From: Adiantum capillus-veneris
Lineage: Eukaryota; Streptophyta; Polypodiopsida; Polypodiales; Pteridaceae
Assembly (NCBI GenBank): GCA_014529385.2
Contig: CM043952.1
Location: forward strand, 65,810,370 to 65,874,369
Length of the DNA: 64,000 nucleotides
Reading direction: 5' to 3'
The notes below the pieces were generated by a model, which had not been told where the DNA came from, made no database searches, and worked only from the letters and a program-made list of their open reading frames with translations. The first letter of the stretch is position 1, and every line of letters starts with the position of its first letter. Positions 23,067 to 33,500 of this stretch are shown here, in pieces. Position numbers and translations under genes: made by a program.

Positions 23067-25960
23067 AATTCTCATCTTGTATAAGATCTCTACAAGCACT
23101 AGGATCCATATTTAGACCCATATTATTCAAATCAATAAACAAATTTAGAGATTCTTCCTCCTCTCCATCACCTCCTGTAGAATCATCATCGCTTTCTCCC
23201 TCTTCCTCCTCCTCAAGATGACTATTTGCAAGGCTTGGTTGACCTTCTTCAACTTCTACTACATCTTCCTCTGCACCTTGTGGTGATGGTATGATGGGAT
23301 CAATTACTGGCTCAATGTCCATCTCTGCAAAGATAGATCTACCCCGCGACGTGACTGGAATGACATACCAAAGTCTTCTTTGAAATATACATGGCACATA
23401 AAAGACCTGTACGTCACACACTAAGAATAAGCTGATATACATAACTTAAATGTTTAATTTAAGTTAATTGCACATAGCCTAAATTACCTGCTCGCAACTA
23501 CTAGGATACACCAAGTTGTCAGTTTTTCCCCGATGGAATTGGGTGGAATCCACCATAATGAGCCCATTTTCATGTCTTTTGACCTCACCCGCAAACCATC
23601 GACACTCAAAGAGGATTTTGTGAAAAGATCTGAAATCCACTTTGATTATTCTCTCTATAGTACCACAATATCTGACCTCATCTGTTGTTGTGTCAAAGTT
23701 TCCCATCACGCCACAATCATTAGTGGTCCGACGCTCATCTATCTTGCGGGTGCGAAAATATCGGCCTTCGGACCAAATGGAGTTGAAAATGAGACCCTAC
23801 AATCACAATGCATAAGAGGTTACATCGCATTTCATTAAGTGATTTGCATACATGCATACATAACATATACACACTCACCTTGCGCAAGCATCCTCGCGCA
23901 TACTCCCATTCTTTAGGGCTTATTTGTTCTCCTTGTGATTTGGCATTGGTCATGGCATTATGGATCCACTCTACTTGAATCAAGTCAAGATATTTTGCAA
24001 GCTCTTTAGGAAAAGAAGGTGCACGTCTACCTCCATGGGACCTCTTCCATGCATCTCTATCCCTTTCTCTAGCTGCGCGGGCTTCCAAGTACATATTGAC
24101 CCATTTGGTCATGATAGTGGCATTGAGTAAAGAGTAGTTGTTGACTATGGCATGAAACTCTCTATCCATGACCAAGAGTGAGCCTTTTCCACTGGGAATG
24201 GTTGAGTGCTTCCTAGGATCCTCTTCTTCACTCCACAGACGAGGCAATGATGGATCCACTGTGATGAGATACTGTGAGACATACACAAATGCCTCTTGCA
24301 CCACCCAACCTTCTGCCATGCTCGCCTGAAAACATTAAAACCACATATTTTTATTAGTAACTCCATAGCGTTTAAATGCTATCTATATTGTATTTATTTT
24401 GCATACCTCCGGTTGTGACCTCAATCTAACAAAATCCTTTAAAGTCTTCAAGAATCTCTCCAAGAAGAACATCCATCTAGAGTGAACCACCCCACAAATG
24501 GCAATCTCCTCAACAAGGTGAAGCAATAGGTGTATTTGGCTAACAAGGATTGTACGTGGGAATGCATCCTCAATAGCACACACTGCCTCTACTGCTAGCT
24601 GATGGGCTACTGGTATGGCTTCTATTTCTATCTCCTTGGAGCTCACAAATCTACAGGGCAAACGTTATATAGTAGATGAAAAAAAATTCCAAAGTTCATG
24701 CATGCACAACATGATATAGTACTTGTAAAAAACCCATTACCTCACAATCTCACCCACTTTGAATATTGCAGCCTTCACCTTAGTGTCCCCATAACCACTA
24801 ATAGTTATGGGAAGTACAAACTACAAGCAATAAAACATCTTAGTGAATGTCAACCTATATATAAGGACACATAGACACCACAAATTGTTCTAGTCTTACC
24901 TGAAGGATTTTATGCCAATCATGGGATTTCAATCCATACAATTGAGTGGAGCCACCCTTTTTGGTTTTTGTGAAAGCACCTTTGAGTGACCGCATATATC
25001 CCGTTGGAGTTCTGATGGATGCAATAACTTTCTCTTGTCCGCTCTTGGTCTGCCTTTGACATTATCCACGATGCTTTTGGGAGAATCATCTTTCCCTGCT
25101 CCCCCATGCAGGGCGTGGCTGAAGGGGGGAGACGTCTAATGGCTCTTAAATCTTCCCTAGCACCCAATGAATCCTTCTTGCCAATTATGTGATCCCATAT
25201 AGCTTGCCCAACATTTTTGAATACATGCATAGGGTCCAATAAGTGCTGAATTTTCAACGAAGCCCAATAGGGGAGCGACAAGAAGATTGAGTACCTCGAC
25301 ATACCCTTTGGCAACCCATTGGGAGGCGGTGAGGTACCATGATGCTCCTCCCAATGCTTCGCCCAATCAGCCATGTTCCAATGGAACGACTGCACTCCAT
25401 TGATAGGGGGAGCATATCTACGATGTGAAGGAGCTAGGAAGCGATGGTTGTTGGGATAGATCACCTTCCCAAGAAGAGGAGGTCTCTCTGTCACAAGGGA
25501 AGGGCCACAAGTGGGACACGCACTATGTCCAGATGTTGCCAATCCTGCCAAGAGGTAAACAAACGTTACACATGAGACGATAAACCTAAAGCAAAGAGTA
25601 CAATTAACATGTGCAGTACTTGGCTGATTTGATGTGCTTCCTCCCTCTCTAATGGATTCCTGGCGCATGCGCTCTTCCACCCTCCTTTCCCCTCCTCCAC
25701 CAACCACACGCCAATGTGGGGTGACATCAATAGCCGCAACAATTCGCGGATCGTTTGTTTCCATCCGTGCACGCTTGCGAGGATCGTCCCATAGTCCATA
25801 ATCTTCTACATGGCTCAAGCATATCCGTCGAAGTCGAGCAATGGCGCATTTGCATCGCACGCATGGGCATGGTAATCGCTCGGCCAACCACTGTGATCTA
25901 TCCGATTCAGTGGACGGGCCAAAATCATCCCAAGCAACCTACATTAATAAATTACATACA
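23067..25960 (-). pseudogene. tnp2-type CACTA transposase, internally deleted
   Basis: Spliced minus-strand gene. The N-terminal Cys-rich part reads CPCVRCKC and RRICLSHVEDYGL. It is followed almost directly by HSACPTCGP, NLPYW-like SLPYWASLKIQHLLDPMHV and REDLRAIRRLPP of the transposase_21 C-terminal half. A frame slip at about 25,030-25,060 precedes GLKSHDWHKILQ. Then come DUF4218 exons (ITISGYGDTKVKAAIFKVGE at about 24,828-24,746; LLLHLVEEIAICGVVHSRWM at 24,658-24,409) and DUF4216 exons (RYFRTRKIDERRTTNDCGVM, then VFYVPCIF and VIPVTSRGR at about 23,820-23,300). It ends at 23,067 after an acidic tail. Introns with GTAAG/GTGAGT donors are visible. The long middle of tnp2, including most of the catalytic domain, is missing, so this copy should be inactive. 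Confidence 0.85.
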
Positions 25961-26169
25961 CTAATTAAAATCAAATTACCAAAGAATATTAATAAAATAT
26001 CAGTAAAAAGTAAAAATTAACCATTTAGGTAAAAATGTCAATTTCAAAGTACTAGAAATACTTTCATTTTATATATATTTTATAAAAAACATAGTACCAA
26101 TAGATTGTGAGGATCAATAGTAATAATGTCAGAACGTGGCCATCTGTTTATTTGGCATGAATTTGCGTC

Positions 26170-26224
26170 GCGGTAATATATGCGGTAATGTTTGCGGTAA
26201 GAGACGCGGTAATGCTCGCGGTAA
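26170..26224. promoter_or_regulatory. Five GCGGTAA motifs at exact 12-bp spacing
   Basis: GCGGTAA begins at 26,170, 26,182, 26,194, 26,206 and 26,218, a perfect 12-bp period. The orientation is opposite to the left-end array. The array lies between the start of the minus-strand tnp2 gene and the TATA box of the plus-strand TNPA-like gene, so it probably sits in a shared divergent promoter. It could alternatively be a former right-end subterminal region, but no TAGTG terminus follows. Confidence 0.8.
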
Positions 26225-26255
26225 TAGGAACAGAAACTCAAATTTCAATTTTTTT

Positions 26256-26264
26256 TATAAATAG
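26256..26264 (+). promoter_or_regulatory. TATA box of the TNPA-like gene
   Basis: TATAAATAG, followed at once by a GC-rich inverted repeat (GGGGCAC ... GTGCCCC, 26,264-26,281). A start of transcription near 26,290 would give a leader exon ending at 26,445 before a GTAAGT donor. Confidence 0.7.
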
Positions 26265-26445
26265 GGGCACTCGCGTGCCCCGCGAAGTTCAAAGCCCTAA
26301 AATTCGAATTTCATCGTCTTCTCCACAGAAGCCAAGAGCGCAAACCTCACAACCTTGAGCTCTACCTCCATCTCTACTCTTCTACTCTCCACCATCTCTA
26401 CTCTTCCACTCTCCTACCCTCTCCCAACAAGCGCTTCAATTCCAT

Positions 26446-27914
26446 GTAAGTTTTGTTGTTATGTTTTTTGATTTTTTCACACGCATACACACATGCATAC
26501 ACTCATACACACGCATGCACACACATGCATACACACACACTAATTAGTGCATGTGTTCTTTACACACACTAATTAGTGTAAGTAAAGACACACCAAAACT
26601 TAAATTTGTTAATTATTAGTTACTTGCAAAATCTAAACTTGTTAAATTTTATTACTTGCATAACCTAATATGTTAAATTTGGGATTCGCCATGCACACAC
26701 TAATTAGTGTGTGATTAGTGTGTGCATTGACCAATGTGATTGGTCAATGCACACACTAATTAGTGCTCATTAACACACACTAATTTGTGTGTGATTAGTG
26801 TGTGCATTGACCAATGTGATTGGTCAATGTACACACTAATTAGTGTGTTATTAGTGTGTGCATTGGCCAATGTGATTGGTCAATGCACACACTAATTAGT
26901 GTGTTATTAGTGTGTGCATTGGCCAATGGGGTTGGCCAATTCACACACTAATTAGTGTGTGATTAGTGTGTGCATTGACCAATGTGATTGGTCAATGTAC
27001 ACACTAATTAGTGTGCTATTAGTGTGTGCATTGGCCAATGTGATTGGTCAATGCACACACTAATTAGTGTGTTATTAGAGTGTGCATTGGCCAATGCACA
27101 CACTAATTAGTGCTCATTAACACACACTAATTTGTGTGTGATTAGTGTGTGCATTGACCAATGTGATTGGTCAATGTACACACTAATTAGTGTGCTATTA
27201 GTGTGTGCATTGGCCAATGTGATTGGTCAATGCACACATTAATTAGTTTTGGATTAATGTGTGCATTGGTCAATTGGATTGGCTAATACACACATTATTT
27301 AGTGTATGTGATTAGTGTGTGCATTGACCAATGTGATTGGTCAATACACACACTATTTAGTGTGTGATTAGTGTGTGCATTGACCAATGGAATTGGCCAA
27401 TGCACACACTAATTAGTGTGTGATTAGTCCAATTACACAAGCCAATGCACACACTAATTAGTGTATGTTAACACACACTAATTAGTGTGTGCACAATCTA
27501 ATGCACACACTAATTAGTGTGTGCACAAGCCAATTACACAAGCCAACACTAAAACACACACTAATTATGTTAAATTAAACAACAATCAACACAAAAACAG
27601 AAACATACCTCCATGATTAAGTCGTAGGTGACGTATTAGGCCCTAATGACCGTCCAAGTGATCACGCAATCGATCACACTAATCATAAACACAATAATCT
27701 CTTATTAGTCAATACACACACTAATATCTTATTAGCACTCGAGGATTTGCAAGACTCTTTTATAGGTTGTAGACACACATTGGATTCTTTCCACATTGGA
27801 TTCTTTCAACATTGGATACTATAGAGAATCCAATGTTAAAAAATCAATGTGTAAATTTTTAATCATATATTCAAATTTTATACCCTAGTTTAATCTTTGT
27901 CGTAATAAATGCAG
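26446..27914 (+). repeat. Leader intron filled with palindromic tandem repeats
   Basis: A GTAAGT donor at 26,446 and a tgcag acceptor ending at 27,914 bound an intron of 1,469 bases before the ATG at 27,918. From about 26,690 to 27,545 it consists of more than a dozen copies of a roughly 56-bp unit. Each unit combines two inverted repeats: CACTAATTAGTG flanked by ACA/TGT, and CATTGACCAATG paired with ATTGGTCAATG. It carries dozens of CCAAT/ATTGG motifs and could fold into long hairpins. Confidence 0.88.
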
Positions 27915-27917
27915 ACC

Positions 27918-29053
27918 ATGTCTTCTTCTTCCACACCATGCTTTCGCAGCATTGAGGATTTCATGGCAGACGGGATGTCATATCCCGACGCTCTCTCTGC
28001 CTATCATTCACAGCCGTCGCCTCAGCAGTCATCATCAGGGTTCGGCTGGTTTCGGGACGCTCTAGGTGGGTCCACTGCCGTACCTGTGACCAATCCAGAT
28101 GCGGAGAGGGCATTGCGTCTTCGGGCTGAGTGGTTAGGTTCACAGCAGACCCTTACACAGCGCTATTCACCGGCGCAGCTAGAAGCTTTTGGATTATCAG
28201 AGGTCTCTACTCTGACTGGTGGCACTCCATACCTGGAGAGTTTTCCAGCTACAGCTCCAGGTTCAACTTTTCCTTCACAGGGTCCAACGCCCCAGGGTCT
28301 GACGCCGTTGGGTGCGACGCCACAGGGTCCGACGCCACGGGCATCCACCTATCCATCACCTATCCCACCTTTTGTCCCAGATTCACGTCGGCGCTCTTCT
28401 GGCAGTCAGCGTCAGGGCAGCTCGCATGCTAGCGCCGGTCGATCTCGACGAGGGAGAAGAGCTAGTTGTTGTTTTGGGGGGGGGGGGGGGGGGGAAGTAC
28501 TACAGATTCTCCTCCACAGTCACCGCTCCCTGCTCCAACAGAAGATGAGGACCATGACATGCCTTCACCAGATGCTCGCGGGTTATACTACCAGGTTCAT
28601 AGAGGAGGTATAGTGGATCTAGGGACAGCACAGGGCAAGAGATTCCGCACACACGTCAACCAATTAATCCACTCCACATATATCAATTGTTTTCTCAAAT
28701 TTGATCAGCAAGATCCCTACAACCTCACATATATAGAGACAACCATGCACATGCGTTTCCCCAACCCTGAGGGGCAACAATTCTCAAGGCAATGGTTGCA
28801 AGAGCATGTCAAAACATTTCTGAAGAACAAAAAATCTAGTGTGAGGAGAGCAGCAAAGAAGACAATGGAGTCTGCAGAGCATAGCTATCGGCCAGGAAAT
28901 GTCCATGATGTGGAGTGGGAGACCGCTATGGGCGAGAAAGAGGACGAAAGGGCAACGGGTGCGAGGATGTATACGCGTCAAGTTGAGGCCAAATCCCATC
29001 AGACTCCTACGCATTATGGTTTGGGAGGAAAAACGGCTTGGAAAGACAAATAT
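27918..29053 (+). CDS. TNPA-like CACTA protein exon, broken at a G19 run
   Basis: The ATG follows the intron acceptor and opens MSSSSTPCFRSIEDFMADGM. The first 190 codons are Pro/Ser/Gln/Thr-rich, with repeated GPTPQGLTP-like units. At 28,476-28,494 a run of 19 G changes the frame. The downstream frame (to 29,053) has HVNQLIHSTYINCFLKF, then basic SVRRAAKKTMESAEH and GARMYTRQVEAKSHQTPTHYG. This is compatible with the plant Transposase_24/TNPA family, but the match is weak. The exon ends at a GTAAGT donor (29,054) and its next exon is not seen. The position, opposite the tnp2 gene and inside the CACTA element, is the main support for the role. The G run may be genuine slippage or a sequencing error. 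Confidence 0.55.
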
Positions 29054-29180
29054 GTAAGTAAAAATATTAGTTTTATTGTAAAAAATCTAATGTTTTAAAA
29101 GTTACTGTGAGTGTTTCTGATAGAGCTGCAGAGCATCAAGAGCATTTCTGTCAAGAAAAAAATTTAATTTTAAGCCAGGA

Positions 29181-30045
29181 GACATCCTACGCGTAGGATG
29201 TCTACATGCTAATCTGGTGGGGATTTTGGAATTTTGAGTTGACGAGTGTGTCCAGAAGGTAGGTTTTACCCTATTTTCACCTGGAAAGTGAAAATTTGAC
29301 CATATCTTGACAGGATAAGGCCAGATATACTGAAATTGCCAGACATCCTACCCAAATTGTGCCAAGGCATTATTTTAAGACCAAAACCATAGGATGAGTG
29401 CATGGGCATGATCTGCATGATATATCGAGTGACTGAGAGAGGTTTCATCTCATTTGGGTGAGAAAATTGAGTTCTAAGCAGACTTTAGCACTTTTGACTG
29501 AAAAAGGCTAGAACAGCTAAAATTGGGGACTTTTGAAATCCAAACCAAAATCTGAGCATACCACTGGGTTGCTGACATCAAGGGGAAGCTGTGGGAAAAG
29601 TCTGGGGTCAAATAGACCAAAAAGACATCCTACGCGTAGGATGTCATCTGTGTGATTTTGCACTCCAAACTAAATCTTGAGCATACCAAAGTGATCAGCA
29701 CCTCAAGAGGAGTCTGTGCTTTGCATTTGAAGCCATTCAGAGCAAAAAGACATCCTACGCGTAGAATGTCTAAAGCAAGAAATTGAAGCCAGATACTGAC
29801 TGTGGGCATAACAAGGTGTTGTATAGCCTGAGGCAAGCCTCCTAGTCAATTTTGGTCCAAATTGGAGTTGATTAAAATGATCAGACCAACAACAGGCTGT
29901 CGGAACAGATTTCTGATAAATTGACTAGCTTATAGGTGTCCAAATCAAAAAGTAAAAACAACTGCGGAGTCAGCACATCAAGGGAAATCCATAGTGCAGA
30001 AATCCAGGCAAAACAGAGCAGGAGACATCGTATGAGTAGGATGTC
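29181..30045. promoter_or_regulatory. Repeated 22-bp palindromes centred on ACGCGT
   Basis: GACATCCTACG followed by its exact inverse occurs at 29,181-29,202 and 29,624-29,645. It has one mismatch at 29,749-29,770 and is degenerate at 30,024-30,045. A half copy is at 29,342. Copies sit in loosely repeated units of about 125-140 bp (shared gagcatacca and agcaaaa words). The central CGCG box resembles CAMTA-type binding sites, but function is inference. Confidence 0.85.
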
Positions 30046-30507
30046 TACTGGGGCTTAGTGAAGAGAAAATTTGACTGAGCTTATACAATGAAGTTCTATT
30101 TGGCTTAAGGGTTCCAGAACTTCTTTCAGAAGTGAATTTGGACCTTGTTTGACCTTTTGACGGAGCAAAGACTGAATTCAGACTTTCAGGTAAATTGACC
30201 AACATCCGAGGGAAGTATAGTTCCAGATTAGAAGACCTAATCCAAAAAATCAGCAGTGTATAAAATACAATACTGGTTGAGGTTAACTCTCCAGTTATAC
30301 CAATCATTACTAAAATCACCTCTAGCGGTTAGATGCTTTGATTTGATTGCTGAAATTAAACGCTTGTGTACATGTATATTCAGCAGCAAAGCAAGAAGTT
30401 GTGCGGAGACTGATCCTTTGCCAGGTGAGTGGTTGGATTTGTAATAAGTTGCATTGCTTAGTTTGATGAATTTAAGATCATGAAGATACATTTTTAGAGA
30501 CCAGAAG

Positions 30508-33500
30508 GTGGCAAGTGACCAAGGTAGCTTAGTGTCCACCGAGGAGAGTGTAACTCAGGCAAGGCTAGATCCACTAGCACCGATTATTGAGGAGGGTAGT
30601 GATACTCACACTTCATCAGACAAATCCTTCTTCATGATGGGTAGTCAGCAGCCAGGAGGTTTCACCTACGGACAAGTGCCAGGAGGAAGCACCTCCCTAA
30701 ATCCTTTGAATGATTCCAAGTTCACTGTAATCTTCTTAGAAGGAACAAACTCGAGGGGAGCCCTAGTTTATTCTGACTAACGAGGACGCAAGTGTATTTG
30801 TATTAAGGAAAGACTGGCTCAGAGACTGGAGATAATTCGAGTCTATGATGATGGAGATAGATTCCGAGACGAAAAGGGGAACCACTATCTGATAGTTAGT
30901 AACCCTGAAGATTACAACAAATATGGAGATAATGTGGCAAAGGGGAAAATGGTTTCAGAAACTCAGGAATCGCCTCCAAACATTGATCAACCTGGAGCAA
31001 TTTTTATGTATGATAAGAAAACAACCCGACCGTAGACATTCAACAACCAAAACCAACCAACAACCCAACCATCATTGCAGGCATGGCTTTGACAGAGTGC
31101 AACATTAGAACAGGATCCAAAGCGAGATGGTTATCAAGCCGCACGAGGGCTAAGGGATTTACAAGAACCACCACTCTATTCATGGTATCAAGGAGAGAGT
31201 AAGCCAAAGACTCAAGGGTCAACAAAGCCTGGAAGAACACCCATAGAACGAGCTCGAAGAGATGAACCATCTCTCGCAAGAACTATTAGAAATTACGGCT
31301 TAGGAGCACCATTGGGAGAGGAACCAGCCTACTACAGGAGATGAGAGGAGGTATATAGATTGGGACGAGGAGATCCAATGATAAGATTTGTAGACCATCG
31401 TAGAATTCGACCTTCTCAAGTGCAAAAATGGGTAAACAAGAAATACACGGGAAACCGCGATCCTGGAGATCATGTAGCAGCCTTTGTGCGTGTAATTAGA
31501 GTGGAGGAGGTGTTAGGCTTTCCTACCCAATTTGCAGGGTTTGGACTAACCCTAGAGGATGACGTTGCTACTTGGTTCAGCTCTGTGGAGCGTAGAGACT
31601 TTGAGTCTATGGAGGAAGTATTTGACGAGTTTATCGAGGAATTATCACAAAGGGGAATAGCTCATAATATTGTCTCACAAATCCATAAATTCAAACAGAA
31701 AGAAGGGGAATATGTGCGAAAGGAAGCCCTACGACTAAAAAGATATGTTAAGTTCTGTCCTGTGGAAGAATTTCCAACTCAGCCCAGACTTATTATGCTT
31801 ATATTTATCCAAGGACTAAGGAATGCAGATCTCCAGAAGGACTTACATATGAAGAGGAGCACGACGTTGAATGAGTTAACTAAAGAGGCTCTTTACCTTG
31901 TGGACAATTGTGCGGTTTACAAAGAGGGTGAGTTCAAGTATCTTGACGATGATTCATCTCACAACAAAGTGGAAGCAAGTCTTCTAAGACAGCACCTAAA
32001 GGAGAAGTAGCTGTAAATCAGGAGTAGCTTGTAGAGGAAGTGCTAAAAAAGATTAACTTGTATACCCCAGGCTAAACAGCCCAAGTGGTGTGCTATTGAA
32101 CAAAAATGGACAAACCATGGGACAGAGGAATGTTATTATAACAAGGGATATGTGAGAGAGAGACCTTACGCTGCCCAAGCTCAGGTAGCTTCTCCTCAAG
32201 TTCCACCGATGCCTAGGTATCAAGCAGGCAACCTACCAGGACCTGTAGGTGTAGAAAAACCACAACCAGTGTTGGGGCAACAACCACCCCTACCAGGATT
32301 ACGACCAGTTGGCATAAGATACACACCAACAGTAACCGAATCAGAAGAGAAGGCTTTGGTGCCTATGCATGCATATTACGAAGATCCCAATGGATATGCT
32401 GCAAATCCTGTCTATTATCCACCGGAAGAACCCTCAACACCAGAATCATGGAGCATGATGGGAGGTGCAGGATCACCAACCACTGCGCAGGCAGCAGGAG
32501 AAGGAAGCTATAGCTTGGATGAACGAACATTGTTGTTCATAGCCAACGGAGGCATGGGTGGGCAGAGACATGCATACCAACAAAGAGGAGCTCAAGGAGC
32601 ACCTCCACAACCTAAAGGACCCTGCTACAAGTGTGGTGGAAACCATTGGCTAAGAGACTGTCCTCATGATGAAATCATTAGAGTCAATGCATATTGCACC
32701 GAGTGTGGAGTTACTCATTTGATTCCGGATTTCCCTAAGAACCCGAGCAAAGGAGCAAAAACGACCTTGAACATGCTGAAAGCAGTGCCGTCCAGTGGAG
32801 GGTCAGAAAACAAGACAATCATACCTATTCAGACAGTGACACGAGCCCAAGCTCAAAGAATGACGAACGAACCCATAATTGAAGAGCCAAAAATCGATGC
32901 CCCAAGTTCAGAAATGAAAAATCAGAGAAGCACTTGGAAAGCTAGAAAGGCGCGTATGAAAGCCAGGAAAGAACGAGAGTAAATGACTCTATCCGAGGAG
33001 TTAAAACACACAAAGGATAGATTAGAGCGGTTAGAGGATCTAGCTAGCCTAAGCTCACACACTGCGGCAACCATAGCACCCAAGGAAATAGCAGAACCCA
33101 AAAGTGCAGGATCAGGAGGATTAGTACTGGCAGACAAGTTAAATGAGTAGCTAGATGCACTTCTAAAAGCTTATGAAGCAGGACTCAAAAAGAACCAAAC
33201 CCAAGAGCAAAGATGGATGACTTATCCATATGCTGAAATAGAAAAACAGAGGTTGGAAATGTGTAGAAAGATGATTGAAACAACTCAATCTTTGATAGAA
33301 AACCAGCTTGGTAAACTTGCAAATTGGCATGAAGTACCAGCTCCCACCCCTATCAAACCAACTTCAGAGGAACAAGTAGAAACGAAGGAAAGACTCACGA
33401 ATGCTTATGAGTCTAGGGGAGAGCACCCTATCATAGTGCCAAATACGACAGATGAGGCAGGTGACGGGTTCCAGCCTAAAACATTTGTAGAAATGGGTAA

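Larger units (their letters stand above)
22668..29100. mobile_element. CACTA (En/Spm) DNA transposon, left end and both genes
   Basis: The left terminus is CACTATGAGAGATCGTGG at 22,668, exactly where copia 2 is interrupted. The preceding CCT (22,665-22,667) is the likely 3-bp target duplication. Subterminal TTACCGC motifs follow. A tnp2-type transposase gene lies on - (about 25,960-23,067) and a TNPA-like gene on + (about 26,290-29,053). The right terminus (inverse of the left end, closing in TAGTG) was not found. The element appears interrupted just after 29,053 by the gypsy element. The 29,100 boundary is approximate. Confidence 0.85.

Noticed and set aside
26225-26260. Right terminus of the CACTA element just after the GCGGTAA array
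   Set aside because: The left end has its first motif 21 bases in, so TAGTG would be expected near 26,245. It is absent and the interrupted copia sequence does not resume there.
29181-30045. CRISPR-like array (regularly recurring palindromic repeats)
   Set aside because: Eukaryotic context, irregular spacing and related rather than unique spacers; it is a tandem unit containing a palindrome.
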